From NCBI GenBank assembly GCA_944391625.1, contig CALXUG010000002.1, positions 40,168 through 104,167 of the forward strand: a stretch of DNA of 64,000 nucleotides, in the 5' to 3' direction. This DNA is from an uncultured Clostridia bacterium. GTDB taxonomy: Bacteria; Bacillota; Peptococcia; Peptococcales; Peptococcaceae. Below are positions 35,002 to 43,350 of the stretch, piece by piece; the stretch's first letter is position 1; every line of letters begins with the position of its first letter. The translations under genes and the position numbers were made by a program. Below the pieces are notes generated by a model that was not told the origin of the DNA, did no database searches, and was given only the letters and a program-made list of their open reading frames with translations.

Positions 35002-36429
35002 CTACATTTTTAATTCTGCTTCCTGTTGTAACTCCTCCAACTGCTGCATATCAATTTTCTGCAAACCATCGTAAAGCATCTGGCTAACCAAAGTCATCTG
35101 CCGACTTTCTTTCAGCCAAAGCTGCTCAACATCCAGACTGTTTTCACTGCAATATCCAAAGCGAACGCAATCTAATGCATCCGCATCCTGCAAAATTTGA
35201 AACAACTCTCGTACAGTTTCCTGCTTTTCCACCGGAAGCTGCCCTAAATGCCATTCCAAATCTCTGTGATCTGCTTCATGAAATGAAATTAAGAATTCCA
35301 CATCTTTGACAGTGAGCGTTTTTTGATATTCAGACTGCATAACATTATCTGCAGATGCCCTACTATGAAACGCTCTGTTGGCATTTTTTCGGCTATTGTC
35401 ATGATAGATGCTGGCTATGGCCAATATCTGGTGATTCATCTGCAGTGTTTCACCAGGATGTCTGGCCTCATAAATCAGCTCACTTAACAGCATAGTGCGC
35501 ATGGCATGCATCATGTCATGCGCTTCTAACTCAAGGCCAATAAAATCTTCCCGGTATATTTCAAACAGCGGATAATATTTTGTTATCCCATTTTTTAAAA
35601 AGTTCTTATCATACAGCCAGTCTATTTCCAATACCTGAACATGTTCAGGTAAGAGCAATATTTCCTGCTCGCTTTCATGGCCCAAGCATAAAATATCTTC
35701 TTGATTGGCTTCTGCACTCAGAAAACGATTCCCCGTTTCGCCCAAACGTGTGGCATAAAAGGTTGCAATTTTAGGGTTTAAACTCCAGGAATAGGCTTTC
35801 TCATACGGGATACTTTCCTGCCCTTCCCCCCGATAAATACGGATACGCTCCGGTAATTGCTGTTTTACCTCTTCCAGCTTTTCCTTTTCTTCTGGCGGCA
35901 TTTTTGCTGCAATACGCAGTAAATTTTCTTTTTTTATTGCGGATGCACCAAAGTCTGCCCCAACAAAGGTACTGTGAAATAACGAATACACCTCTTTGAT
36001 TGGCTTGTTTTGGCTTAGAATATGGTTTAGGTACTCCATTTTCATCCGGCCATTCAGGCTCCAATGAATAAAGCGATAATCCCCCTCCTCCATGCTTTTT
36101 TTACAGACCTCCATTTCTTTTTCAACGGCACGTTCAACCTCTTCTCGCCCCTTTCCAAACTCTAATTCTACCGGCACTTTTAGCAGTATATTTTCAGCAG
36201 CATCCCAATAATAAATAGGGCTAAAACCACGATTGCAGTATATATGCTCTGGATTCAAATTGGGATAAGCAATCTGAAAACTTTTATAGCTGTATGGAAA
36301 GTAATAGTGTAACGATTGATAAGCCTCCTCATATTGTTTGCGCTCCAGTTCCGTTGGAATGTCTTTTAATGGGATAAAATACTCCATACTCTCGTTCTGC
36401 ACCAGTTCCATTAATTCTGATGTGTTCAT
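35002..36429 (-). CDS. ADP-ribosyltransferase-HD hydrolase fusion protein
   Basis: The 475-residue protein appears to join two domains. Around residues 195-270 it has the three motifs of an R-S-E type ADP-ribosyltransferase: RIRIYRGEG (Arg), AYSWSLNP (Ser-x-Ser) and SEQEILLLPEHV (Glu-x-Glu). From about 300 on, an HD phosphohydrolase pattern follows: EAHDMMHAM, IYHDNSRKN, FHEADH and LQDADALDCVRFG. The N-terminal 190 residues are helical and unrecognised. It is the first gene of the ICE operon, next to the tRNA. Which nucleotide or protein it acts on is unknown. Confidence 0.7.
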   Translation of the reverse strand: MNTSELMELVQNESMEYFIPLKDIPTELERKQYEEAYQSLHYYFPYSYKSFQIAYPNLNPEHIYCNRGFSPIYYWDAAENILLKVPVELEFGKGREEVERAVEKEMEVCKKSMEEGDYRFIHWSLNGRMKMEYLNHILSQNKPIKEVYSLFHSTFVGADFGASAIKKENLLRIAAKMPPEEKEKLEEVKQQLPERIRIYRGEGQESIPYEKAYSWSLNPKIATFYATRLGETGNRFLSAEANQEDILCLGHESEQEILLLPEHVQVLEIDWLYDKNFLKNGITKYYPLFEIYREDFIGLELEAHDMMHAMRTMLLSELIYEARHPGETLQMNHQILAIASIYHDNSRKNANRAFHSRASADNVMQSEYQKTLTVKDVEFLISFHEADHRDLEWHLGQLPVEKQETVRELFQILQDADALDCVRFGYCSENSLDVEQLWLKESRQMTLVSQMLYDGLQKIDMQQLEELQQEAELKM

Positions 36430-36501
36430 AAGACCTCCATATTAGCTGTTATTTCTCTGCTGTTTACCCACACATTCCCCCTTTCCATAAATTCAGGCAA
36501 C

Positions 36502-36540
36502 AAAAAAGAGCGCACCTGAATGTTCTTCAAATACGCTCTC
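36502..36540 (-). terminator. Hairpin with T-run upstream of the ART-HD gene
   Basis: Reading leftwards, a 13-bp stem with a 5-nt loop (some G-U pairs) ends in TTTTTT at 36507-36502. It closely resembles the hairpin after the tRNA at 36761-36799, with compensating changes in the stem. It lies between a predicted promoter and the ART-HD start and could act as an attenuator. Confidence 0.6.
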
Positions 36541-36547
36541 TTTTCCA

Positions 36548-36577
36548 GTATTAAATTCTACAGCTCTATTTTGTCAA
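36548..36577 (-). promoter_or_regulatory. Predicted sigma-70 promoter of the ICE operon
   Basis: On the minus strand, TTGACA (36577-36572) and TAATAC (36553-36548) are separated by 18 bp. Transcription would start near 36541, at the base of the terminator-like hairpin, and run into the ART-HD gene and the ICE genes behind it. Confidence 0.5.
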
Positions 36578-36760
36578 TTGGTGTAATGGAACACCCAAGT
36601 TCCTCTAAAAATAATTTATAGTTTAACTATATTTTTTTGATTGATTAATTCTTTCTTTTTTCCCGTTTTCTTGCTTTTTTCATAAAAAAATAATCTCTTA
36701 TCCATCTAATCATTAATGAAAAATAGAGCAATATGAGAATTTTTTCCAAATGCATCTACG

Positions 36761-36799
36761 AAAAAAGCGAGTATCTGAATCGCTCCAAATACCCGCTTT
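36761..36799 (-). terminator. Terminator after tRNA-Leu
   Basis: Reading leftwards, AAGCGGGTAT and ATACTCGCTT form the outer stem, UUGGA/UUCAG the inner stem, and GCGA a GNRA tetraloop; TTTTTT follows. It lies 55 bp past the tRNA 3' end and suits tRNA termination. Confidence 0.75.
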
Positions 36800-36854
36800 C
36801 CCTTGATACAACTGGCTTTGAGCCGATTGCATCTATTTCGTATTTAATGTAAAT

Positions 36855-36937
36855 GCGGGCGAGAGGACTTGAACCTCCACGAGATTGCTCCCACTAGAAC
36901 CTGAATCTAGCGCGTCTGCCAATTCCGCCACGCCCGC
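36855..36937 (-). tRNA. tRNA-Leu(CAG)
   Basis: The 83-nt minus-strand sequence folds as a class II tRNA: acceptor GCGGGCG paired with CGCCCGC, an anticodon arm CTAGA-TTCAGGT-TCTAG giving anticodon CAG (Leu), a variable arm, and a T arm with GGTTCAAGTCC. CCA is not encoded. Its 3' end faces the ICE, so it is a likely integration target for a tyrosine integrase. Confidence 0.95.
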
Positions 36938-37266
36938 TTGTCGCTGACGACTCTGATATAATAACACTTTTATCACAAATGGTCAACTATTTCTTTCAGA
37001 TTTGATAGTGTAAATTTACTGTAGGAAAGAAAAAAAGCAAACCAATCCTAAGGTACAATCAGTTTTTTATCAGCATATATCCTGGCTCCATTTACAATAG
37101 CATTTCTCATACGTACCAGGAGGGCAATCTCTTTGCAGAAAGTCCACCTCTGGATGGAGATTTCTGCTGACTGTCCAATCGTGGCAGACGTAGTCTGACT
37201 AAGATGGACAGGCTAAGAAATGTCCAGAGCAGCGTGTGGACGCTGCAACAGTTATTCCCCGACATA

Positions 37267-37332
37267 CTTTCCATCCTTGGAAATGCCGGCAGCTGTTCTG
37301 GCACGCACACCGCCCAAAGCTGACAAATCCTT
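37267..37332 (-). pseudogene. 66-bp fragment of a phosphodiester glycosidase gene
   Basis: The 66 bases match 40352-40417 in the same orientation with 3 differences. They correspond to the coding segment around LSALGGVRARTAAGISKDGK of the intact glycosidase gene. Sequences outside the 66 bases do not match. This is either a remnant of a second, lost glycosidase gene or a small duplication. Confidence 0.8.
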
Positions 37333-38273
37333 CTGTTATGTTCTTTACACGCAACGAATTTGTCTTATCGCAATTTTCTGCAAATGAAAGCAGTATCTTT
37401 CCCCTCCTGTTTTCTATTCTATCTTTACCCCATATTCTTTCTTTGCCCCAAAAGCAATAACCTTAAACCAAGTATATATTCAATATTACGTATATTTAAT
37501 CATATTTCGCATTATTTTTTACCGATTGCTGATTCTGTTGATCTCACTTTTCACTTCGGTTACTGAAATAAATAATTATTAAAATTACTGAGAAGCCGTA
37601 TTTTTATTTTTAAGCTATGGTTTTCTCCCCGATGGAATACCGATACCAGAGAGTGGTATTTCTGCTCTTAAAACAAATTGTGCCGCTTCTCAGATGGATA
37701 ACACTGCCGGTAGTACAGGTGCAAATCGGCAGATTTCTTTGCAAAACTTACAGAATTTATTTTTCAAAAGCGTCTGTAACGCTGTCTGTTACAGGCTTTA
37801 TTGCCATTGTATCGACAAGCTTGCTCTGCTTTTTCTTTTGCACTGCGTTATTTTTTTGTACCGCAGCTTTACTTTTTGCCTTTTCAGCTAGTGAACCTGA
37901 CAGCTTTTTTATTAATTTTTATTTTTTAACGGCACTGCCGTTTTTCTTGTTTTCCATGTTTGTTATGTTTATTTATGTTTATGGGTGTTTTATTTGTTTT
38001 TTGTTTTATACGGTTCTGATGTTTTTCAGTGTTTGTATGTTTTAATATTTTAGCATGTTTTATGTTTTTACAGTAGTATATATATTATATAAGCGTTTGT
38101 AGAATGAAAATAATAATTGCTCCGGTTCTGACAAAACCAGAACAACCAATACGATCATTCTGCTTTTCCCTGTTTGCGTTTCTGTCTGTGAATCACAGCA
38201 AATTCTGTTTAATTCCCTCTCTGGCAATATTCTTTACAACAGCCATCGATCAATCTTTTGCTGCACAAAAAAT

Positions 38274-38296
38274 AGGTGCAGCCTACAGACTACACC
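38274..38296. repeat. Hairpin repeat, copy A
   Basis: GGTGCAG (38275-38281) and CTACACC (38290-38296) form a stem with one mismatch, followed by CTTTTCC. Copy B at 38516-38544 has the same context (AATAGGTG...ACTACACC, then TTTTCC). A third, weaker form (CTACAGACGACACC, then TTTTT) is at 38659-38679. Confidence 0.45.
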
Positions 38297-38515
38297 CTTT
38301 TCCAATATCCTTGCACAAGGCTTTATATGGCGTTTTAACAGCCCAAAGCAGTTTCCTCATACTTCCTGCCATTGATTCCAACTTCACACCTTCTACGGCA
38401 AAATATATATAATATGGTTTCCCTGCATATCAGTGTCCCTTATCCAGCTCCTGTTATCATTCTCAATCATACTCTCTTTTACTCTCATTTTGGGCTGTAC
38501 AACGAACAAAGCAAT

Positions 38516-38544
38516 AGGTGTATTCTCCAAACTACACCTTTTTC
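38516..38544 (+). terminator. Hairpin repeat, copy B (terminator-like)
   Basis: AGGTGTA (38516-38522) and TACACCT (38533-38539) form a perfect 7-bp stem followed by TTTT. It would stop rightward transcription, but no rightward gene is seen upstream, so it may be a repeat element shared with copy A. Confidence 0.45.
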
Positions 38545-38784
38545 CTGATTATGCTGTAATCAGCTCTGCAAAGGGATTCTTAAGATTATAGCATGATGCA
38601 GTTGGCATTGGTTGCCTGTTGATATTTCCAACGAGCTAACTCCAAAATTACCTGCCGTCTACAGACGACACCTAATTTTTATTGCTGAAATCAAGTTTTT
38701 TTTCAAAGGCAGATATTGAATAATTATTCATTTCATTTTCTAATAAACAACATGCAAAAGCTTTACACTGTATTTCAAATTCCA

Positions 38785-38822
38785 CAAAAAATACAGGCAT
38801 TTTTTTCAAAACACCTGCATTT
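38785..38822 (-). terminator. Terminator of the small membrane protein gene
   Basis: Reading leftwards, ATGCAGG (38820-38814) pairs with CCTGTAT (38797-38791, one G-U pair) and TTTTT follows. It lies 13 bp past the gene's stop codon. Confidence 0.65.
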
Positions 38823-38834
38823 CTATTTGGAACC

Positions 38835-39188
38835 TTATTTCTTTTTTCCTGCTTGATTGCGTTTTGTTTGTTCTTTACGCTGTTCCATTTCTTTTCTCTT
38901 CTGCGCCTGTTTTTTACTATTGGCGGCAATGGCATCCGCTTCCCGCTTCCGATAATCGCGAAAATACATATAGCAAGCAAAGAAACAGGAGGCCAGTGTC
39001 AGCAGACGATAAAATAAAAAGAACGCTTCGCCAAAAGACTCTCCTTTAAAAATAGTACCCCATCCCTGATTTAAACCCAAAATCAACAGCAGGGGCAACA
39101 AAAACCACAAATGACCTGTGGCTTTTGTCTGTACATATTTTAACCCTAAAAATGCTGCAAAAAAAGCAATTACAATATAATCAAACAT
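38835..39188 (-). CDS. Small membrane protein with a basic C-terminus
   Basis: The 117-residue protein has three hydrophobic segments (MFDYIVIAFFAAFLGLKY, HLWFLLPLLLILGLNQ and AFFLFYRLLTLASCFFACYM) and a tail of alternating Lys, Arg, Glu and Gln. The family is not recognised. The start at 39188 is chosen because GGGGGA lies just upstream, 21 bp after the first possible TTG. It is transcribed behind the glycosidase gene and is probably in its operon. Confidence 0.7.
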   Translation of the reverse strand: MFDYIVIAFFAAFLGLKYVQTKATGHLWFLLPLLLILGLNQGWGTIFKGESFGEAFFLFYRLLTLASCFFACYMYFRDYRKREADAIAANSKKQAQKRKEMEQRKEQTKRNQAGKKK

Positions 39189-39211
39189 GAAATCCCCCAT
39201 TTTCTGCAAAC

Positions 39212-41281
39212 TTATGGCTGTGTAATGGTAATCACTCTGGTTGTGCTATCAAAGCTGACATCCAAACCCAGACCTTCTGCAACGGCCCGCAGCGGTATCA
39301 TGGTACGATCTGCAATAATCTGAGAAGGTGTATCAATGGTTTTGGTTTCTCCATTGACATGGATCGTGGTGGATTGGATAGGTACTTCTACCATATTGTT
39401 CTGATAAACAATATACGCCGTCTGGATATCTTCATGCCATTCTACCGTACCGCCCAAAGCTTCTGCAATAAAGCGAACCGGCACCATGGTGCGGTCATTT
39501 ACAATGGTAGGCGCTACATCCATCTGCGAGGCTTCGCCATTTTTAAGCAAAGTTTTGCTGTCAATAGTCAGCTGCACGTTTTCATCTTCGGTAAATTTCA
39601 GTTTCAATGTGGTTTCCATGCCATCGTAAGAAGCTTTTACATAACCCTCTTTGGTATCACCCAACTGACCGATGGTCAATTTCCCGGCAGCATCAATGGT
39701 ACCGTCAAAACCTTCTACACTCCACTGCAAGGCGCTGGCATTCACATCTTTTTTCGTACCGTCTTTCAGTGTCGCTTTTGCGCTGAGCTGATGGGTGCTG
39801 CCATCTGCATATTCCTTTTGGTCGATACTCAATTCCAGAGCGTTCAGACCATCCTTGCCAATCACAGTAATTGGTTTTGTAGCTTTACTGCTGCCGTTTA
39901 CAGCTATGATATTACCGGTGCCCGCCTGCAAAGCGGTAAACTTGTGTCCGTCAATTTTGCCCAAACCAGTATCTTCTGTCAATTCAATAACACTGGTATC
40001 CGTTACCGGATTATAATATTGGTCATAAGCCTTTAAACTATATTCAACAGTTTCCCCTATCAATAAGGTGTCGCTGCCATTCACAAAAATGCCTTTGATT
40101 AGTCCCTGCGGTGCTGTGGAGAATACACCAAGCCCTTCTACCACACTGCGCTCCGAACCGTTTCTTTCCGGGTTAATCACTCTGGTGCGTTCTGTTTCAC
40201 CTAGCGGACGGCTAACCAGCGTGGTGGAACCGCCGCCATCCAGATTAACTGCTTTCCACGCGCCCAGTTTGGTCATCAGCAAAGATAAATTGCCCAAGGT
40301 AATCCCTTTGCTGCTGGAGGTACGTCCTTCCACCGCTACAATGTACACTGTCTTTCCATCCTTGGAAATGCCGGCAGCAGTTCTGGCACGCACGCCGCCC
40401 AAAGCTGACAAATCTTTTGTATAAGGAACCATCTGTCCATTGTCTACCAACAGAGCATGTCCGCCGATTACCATCTGCCAATCCTGCTCCGGCTTATATT
40501 GGTAGTTAATCTGAATCATGTCGCCCACTTCAAAATTTTCTTTCAGAAAATCGGCAGCGCCGCCATCCCCATGAATAATGTAGCAGCCTTCCGGCACTGC
40601 GCTGTCAAAACCACCTTCAAAGGCAACTGCCGTTACCTGATTGTCTTTTACCATAATTTCAGCAGGAACGCCCACATAGGAATCCATACCTCTTTTTGTA
40701 CCGCCCCACAAATCATTATACAGATGCAGACGGCCGATATGGCTGTGCAGCCCTGTAGTTTCTTCCCAATAAAAAGTCTTATTCAAACCGGAAAGATTTC
40801 TTTTTTCCCCATTTTGCGCAGTGACACTGCCGCTGAAGGAAAATTGTTCAATGGCCGCTGTGCGGTCACTGGTAATCCCCAGGCAATACACATCATTTAA
40901 GAAGGACTGGGACGAAGCCAGTTCGCCATCTATTACAGTGGTTCCAATCGGTGCGCCCTCTGCCTTCATATTATAGAAATCGCCATTTACCATGGCAATT
41001 GCATCAGTACGGTCCGCCATGGCCGATACGGTGGAACGCTGGGTAAATTTTCCCTTCCCCGGAACAACTTCTAATTGCACATAAGGATCGTTCAAATCTA
41101 CTTCAATCACAGCCGCCTTCACATTGCCATCGGCAATATCCCAGGTATAATTCTTTAAAGTAGCCCCGGAAGTAATGGGTGAAGAACTGGTCATCGTCAA
41201 GGTATTGGTTGCCGCTGTCACAGGCATGCAGCTAAAAAACAACATAACCCCTGCCAACAACAAACTTATTACTTTTTTCAT
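39212..41281 (-). CDS. Secreted phosphodiester glycosidase with stalk domains
   Basis: The protein has a signal peptide (SLLLAGVMLFFSCMPVTA), a phosphodiester glycosidase (NAGPA/DUF2233) domain with AIAMVNGDFYNMKAEGAPIG and VNLDGGGSTTLV, a middle Ig-like region (NALELSIDQKEYADGSTHQL), and a C-terminal pair of stalk-domain repeats (TMVPVRFIAEALGGTVEW, TMIPLRAVAEGLGLDVSF). It probably trims sugar phosphodiesters on the cell surface. GAGGAG precedes the ATG at 41281. A 66-bp copy of its middle lies at 37.3 kb. Confidence 0.9.
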   Translation of the reverse strand: MKKVISLLLAGVMLFFSCMPVTAATNTLTMTSSSPITSGATLKNYTWDIADGNVKAAVIEVDLNDPYVQLEVVPGKGKFTQRSTVSAMADRTDAIAMVNGDFYNMKAEGAPIGTTVIDGELASSQSFLNDVYCLGITSDRTAAIEQFSFSGSVTAQNGEKRNLSGLNKTFYWEETTGLHSHIGRLHLYNDLWGGTKRGMDSYVGVPAEIMVKDNQVTAVAFEGGFDSAVPEGCYIIHGDGGAADFLKENFEVGDMIQINYQYKPEQDWQMVIGGHALLVDNGQMVPYTKDLSALGGVRARTAAGISKDGKTVYIVAVEGRTSSSKGITLGNLSLLMTKLGAWKAVNLDGGGSTTLVSRPLGETERTRVINPERNGSERSVVEGLGVFSTAPQGLIKGIFVNGSDTLLIGETVEYSLKAYDQYYNPVTDTSVIELTEDTGLGKIDGHKFTALQAGTGNIIAVNGSSKATKPITVIGKDGLNALELSIDQKEYADGSTHQLSAKATLKDGTKKDVNASALQWSVEGFDGTIDAAGKLTIGQLGDTKEGYVKASYDGMETTLKLKFTEDENVQLTIDSKTLLKNGEASQMDVAPTIVNDRTMVPVRFIAEALGGTVEWHEDIQTAYIVYQNNMVEVPIQSTTIHVNGETKTIDTPSQIIADRTMIPLRAVAEGLGLDVSFDSTTRVITITQP

Positions 41282-41459
41282 TTTTTCTGCTCCTCTCATC
41301 TGTCATTCTAAAACTGTCTTTCATTATAACACCAACCGGTGGAAATTTCCAACCCTCAGTTACTGGAAAAATTTCTTTTTGTAAAACGTCACCATATATT
41401 ACAGACCTGCATAAAATACGGGTAGATAAACACATTCCTTTTAGAAAGAGGTGCCTATT

Positions 41460-42296
41460 ATGTCTCTCACATCCGGACAGGGTGAATACCTGTTGGAACT
41501 ATTAAGCCATGAATATGTACTCACTGAAGAACAGCAGCCCGTTGTACGCCAGGCCATCTGTCAATATGCTACAACTGTTTATGACCGCTCCGAGTTAGAT
41601 TATTTAATATCCATGCCGCAAAGTCCTGCTGCCTGTTTGTACCTGCAATGTGGCAAACAGAATTTTGCCCGGCAGTATGGTCTTTGGTTAAACTGCTTAG
41701 AGCATAACATTTTCCAGGAAATAGACGGTCTGGAAGCCATTTTGCTGAATCCGGACCCTACCGGAAGTGAAAAAATTCTGGCTATCATACGACAAAACAC
41801 ATCCGAACTGACAATCACCCCCCTTCCGCAATTAAAATTCAGCAATCAAAAACCGATTGCCGGCTGCTCCCGCTGGACATTACAGGAAGCGCGCCAATCT
41901 ATGTATCAATTTTTGCAACACGCCCGCTGTAGCCACGCTGAAACTCCCCAAATAGAAACATCTACCTGGTCGGATCTATTGCAGCAGGCGCATCTGTTTG
42001 CCATTGTAAAAGACAGCTATCAATTTACCGAATACACCGCCGGCCTGCCTAAGCCAAGCAATTATCAGCAGCTGCAGCAAATAGCTGCGCCCAAGCGGCG
42101 CCCGCGGCAGCAAAAGCGCAGTTGGATGTATCAACCGCCGGCAAATCCTTTTGCAGCAGAACTAAAACTCATGCAGAATGTGAAAAAATCAATTTCCACT
42201 CGTCCTGTTAGTTCTTTTCACATGCCGTCATTTCCTGCACCACCGCAGCGTCCTGCTTTTTTTAACAAGAAACGGCCTGGCAAAAATAACCGATAA
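41460..42296 (+). CDS. Uncharacterised soluble protein
   Basis: The protein is about 278 residues, Gln-rich, with a helical N-terminal part (LTSGQGEYLLELLSHEYVL) and a basic, Pro-rich tail (PKRRPRQQKRSW, PAPPQRPAFFNKKRPGKNNR). There are no signal or membrane segments. I do not recognise the family. The ATG at 41460 has an AGAGGTG SD 6 nt upstream. It diverges from the glycosidase gene across about 180 bp that must hold both promoters. Confidence 0.7.
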   Translation: MSLTSGQGEYLLELLSHEYVLTEEQQPVVRQAICQYATTVYDRSELDYLISMPQSPAACLYLQCGKQNFARQYGLWLNCLEHNIFQEIDGLEAILLNPDPTGSEKILAIIRQNTSELTITPLPQLKFSNQKPIAGCSRWTLQEARQSMYQFLQHARCSHAETPQIETSTWSDLLQQAHLFAIVKDSYQFTEYTAGLPKPSNYQQLQQIAAPKRRPRQQKRSWMYQPPANPFAAELKLMQNVKKSISTRPVSSFHMPSFPAPPQRPAFFNKKRPGKNNR

Positions 42297-42362
42297 CTAA
42301 TTTTGTAGATGAAAAAAGGCAGAAAAAAGTTTCAAAATCTGCATAAAAATATATGATTCATA

Positions 42363-42424
42363 AAAAAGAGAAGGTACTGCCATCAATCTCATGCAAGATG
42401 ATACATGCAGCGCCCTCTCTTTTG
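42363..42424. terminator. Terminator hairpin
   Basis: AAAAGAGA (from 42364) pairs with TCTCTTTT (up to 42423) around a 42-nt loop with further pairing. It lies between the convergent + strand gene and the - strand DivIVA-like gene and can serve both. Confidence 0.6.
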
Positions 42425-42513
42425 GTTTTATCATTTCGTTCCCGTTATTGTTGCTGATTTTTATAAACAGACAGCAACATACTTTTTATCCAAATCATTC
42501 TGGATACGTTCAA

Positions 42514-43332
42514 CTAACGTCTTCTTTGCAGTCCTTTTCGCTCTAATTTTTCAATAATTGCAGAAATATCCCTTCGATCTTCCTGAATCACTTCCATTTG
42601 CTGCGTATAAATTGCTGTCACCAGATTTACCATTTCCTCAGTTTTATGTAATGTATCTGCATACAATTTTAAAGCATCCCTTGTCTTTTCTTCTAAGGTT
42701 TCCTGCGCAATCTGCTGTGCTTCTTTCAGCGATTCCTTCAGTTCGGCTTCACGGCTTTTGCGGTACAGTTCAATTTCCGCATCCAACTCTTTGCGCAAAT
42801 CCTCTGCCTCCTGCCGTACCGATTCTATGATCCTCTGCCCATCTTCTCTGGCTGCCTGCAAAATGGATTCCCTGCTGTTCTCCAGCTCTTTGCGGGCATC
42901 TTCCAGTTCCTGCCGCCGCTCGGTTAATGTCATACTGACAATTTCTTCTGCCTCTGCCTTTACTTTGCTGTCATAGGCTTTGGCATCTTTTAGAATTTTT
43001 TCTGCTTCCCGTTTTGCATCCTCCACTGCCGTTTCCAAAGCAGACGCCTGCACCACTTCTGCCTCCGCCACAATTTGCCGCGCCTGCCACAATGCGTTTT
43101 TCAGCATCTGCTCCTTTGTCATCTGCACAGTGCCGAAATCCAGCTCGCCATTTTCTTCTAACTGTTGATCGACACCATGAAAAGCCTTTAAGTCTGTAAT
43201 CAACGCCAACAGTTCCTCTTTATCCACCTGCACTTTATCCTTTTGCAATAAAGGGGATCTGCATGTTTCTTTGATATAGGTTTCATATTCGGTCAGCCGC
43301 TGATACATCTTTTTGCTGAATTCCGCTTCCAT
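42514..43332 (-). CDS. DivIVA-like coiled-coil protein
   Basis: The 272-residue protein is mostly alpha-helical. The first 80 residues include YETYIKETCRSPLLQKDKVQ, and the rest is long coiled-coil with repeating Glu/Ala/Lys (AEEIVSMTLTERRQELEDAR and similar). It resembles DivIVA or V/F-type ATPase subunit-like coiled coils, but the diagnostic DivIVA N-terminus is not clear. The start at 43332 is preferred because GGGAGG lies 7 nt before it. It follows holA. Confidence 0.6.
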   Translation of the reverse strand: MEAEFSKKMYQRLTEYETYIKETCRSPLLQKDKVQVDKEELLALITDLKAFHGVDQQLEENGELDFGTVQMTKEQMLKNALWQARQIVAEAEVVQASALETAVEDAKREAEKILKDAKAYDSKVKAEAEEIVSMTLTERRQELEDARKELENSRESILQAAREDGQRIIESVRQEAEDLRKELDAEIELYRKSREAELKESLKEAQQIAQETLEEKTRDALKLYADTLHKTEEMVNLVTAIYTQQMEVIQEDRRDISAIIEKLERKGLQRRR

Positions 43333-43350
43333 TTTTGTTCCTCCCATTAC

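Larger units (their letters stand above)
36938..38784. other. Gene-poor AT-rich stretch
   Basis: No convincing gene is visible on either strand. Frames of up to 142 codons exist, but they are rich in Phe, Leu and Cys, lack SDs and look like AT-rich noise. The stretch holds a 66-bp copy of part of the nearby glycosidase gene (37267-37332), T- and A-rich runs, and three similar short hairpins between 38274 and 38690. It separates the ICE and its tRNA from the core genes and may be a decayed insertion zone. Confidence 0.7.

Noticed and set aside
37617-38045. 142-codon frame in the gene-poor stretch
   Set aside because: It is rich in Phe, Leu and Cys from T-rich DNA, has no convincing SD and resembles no family.
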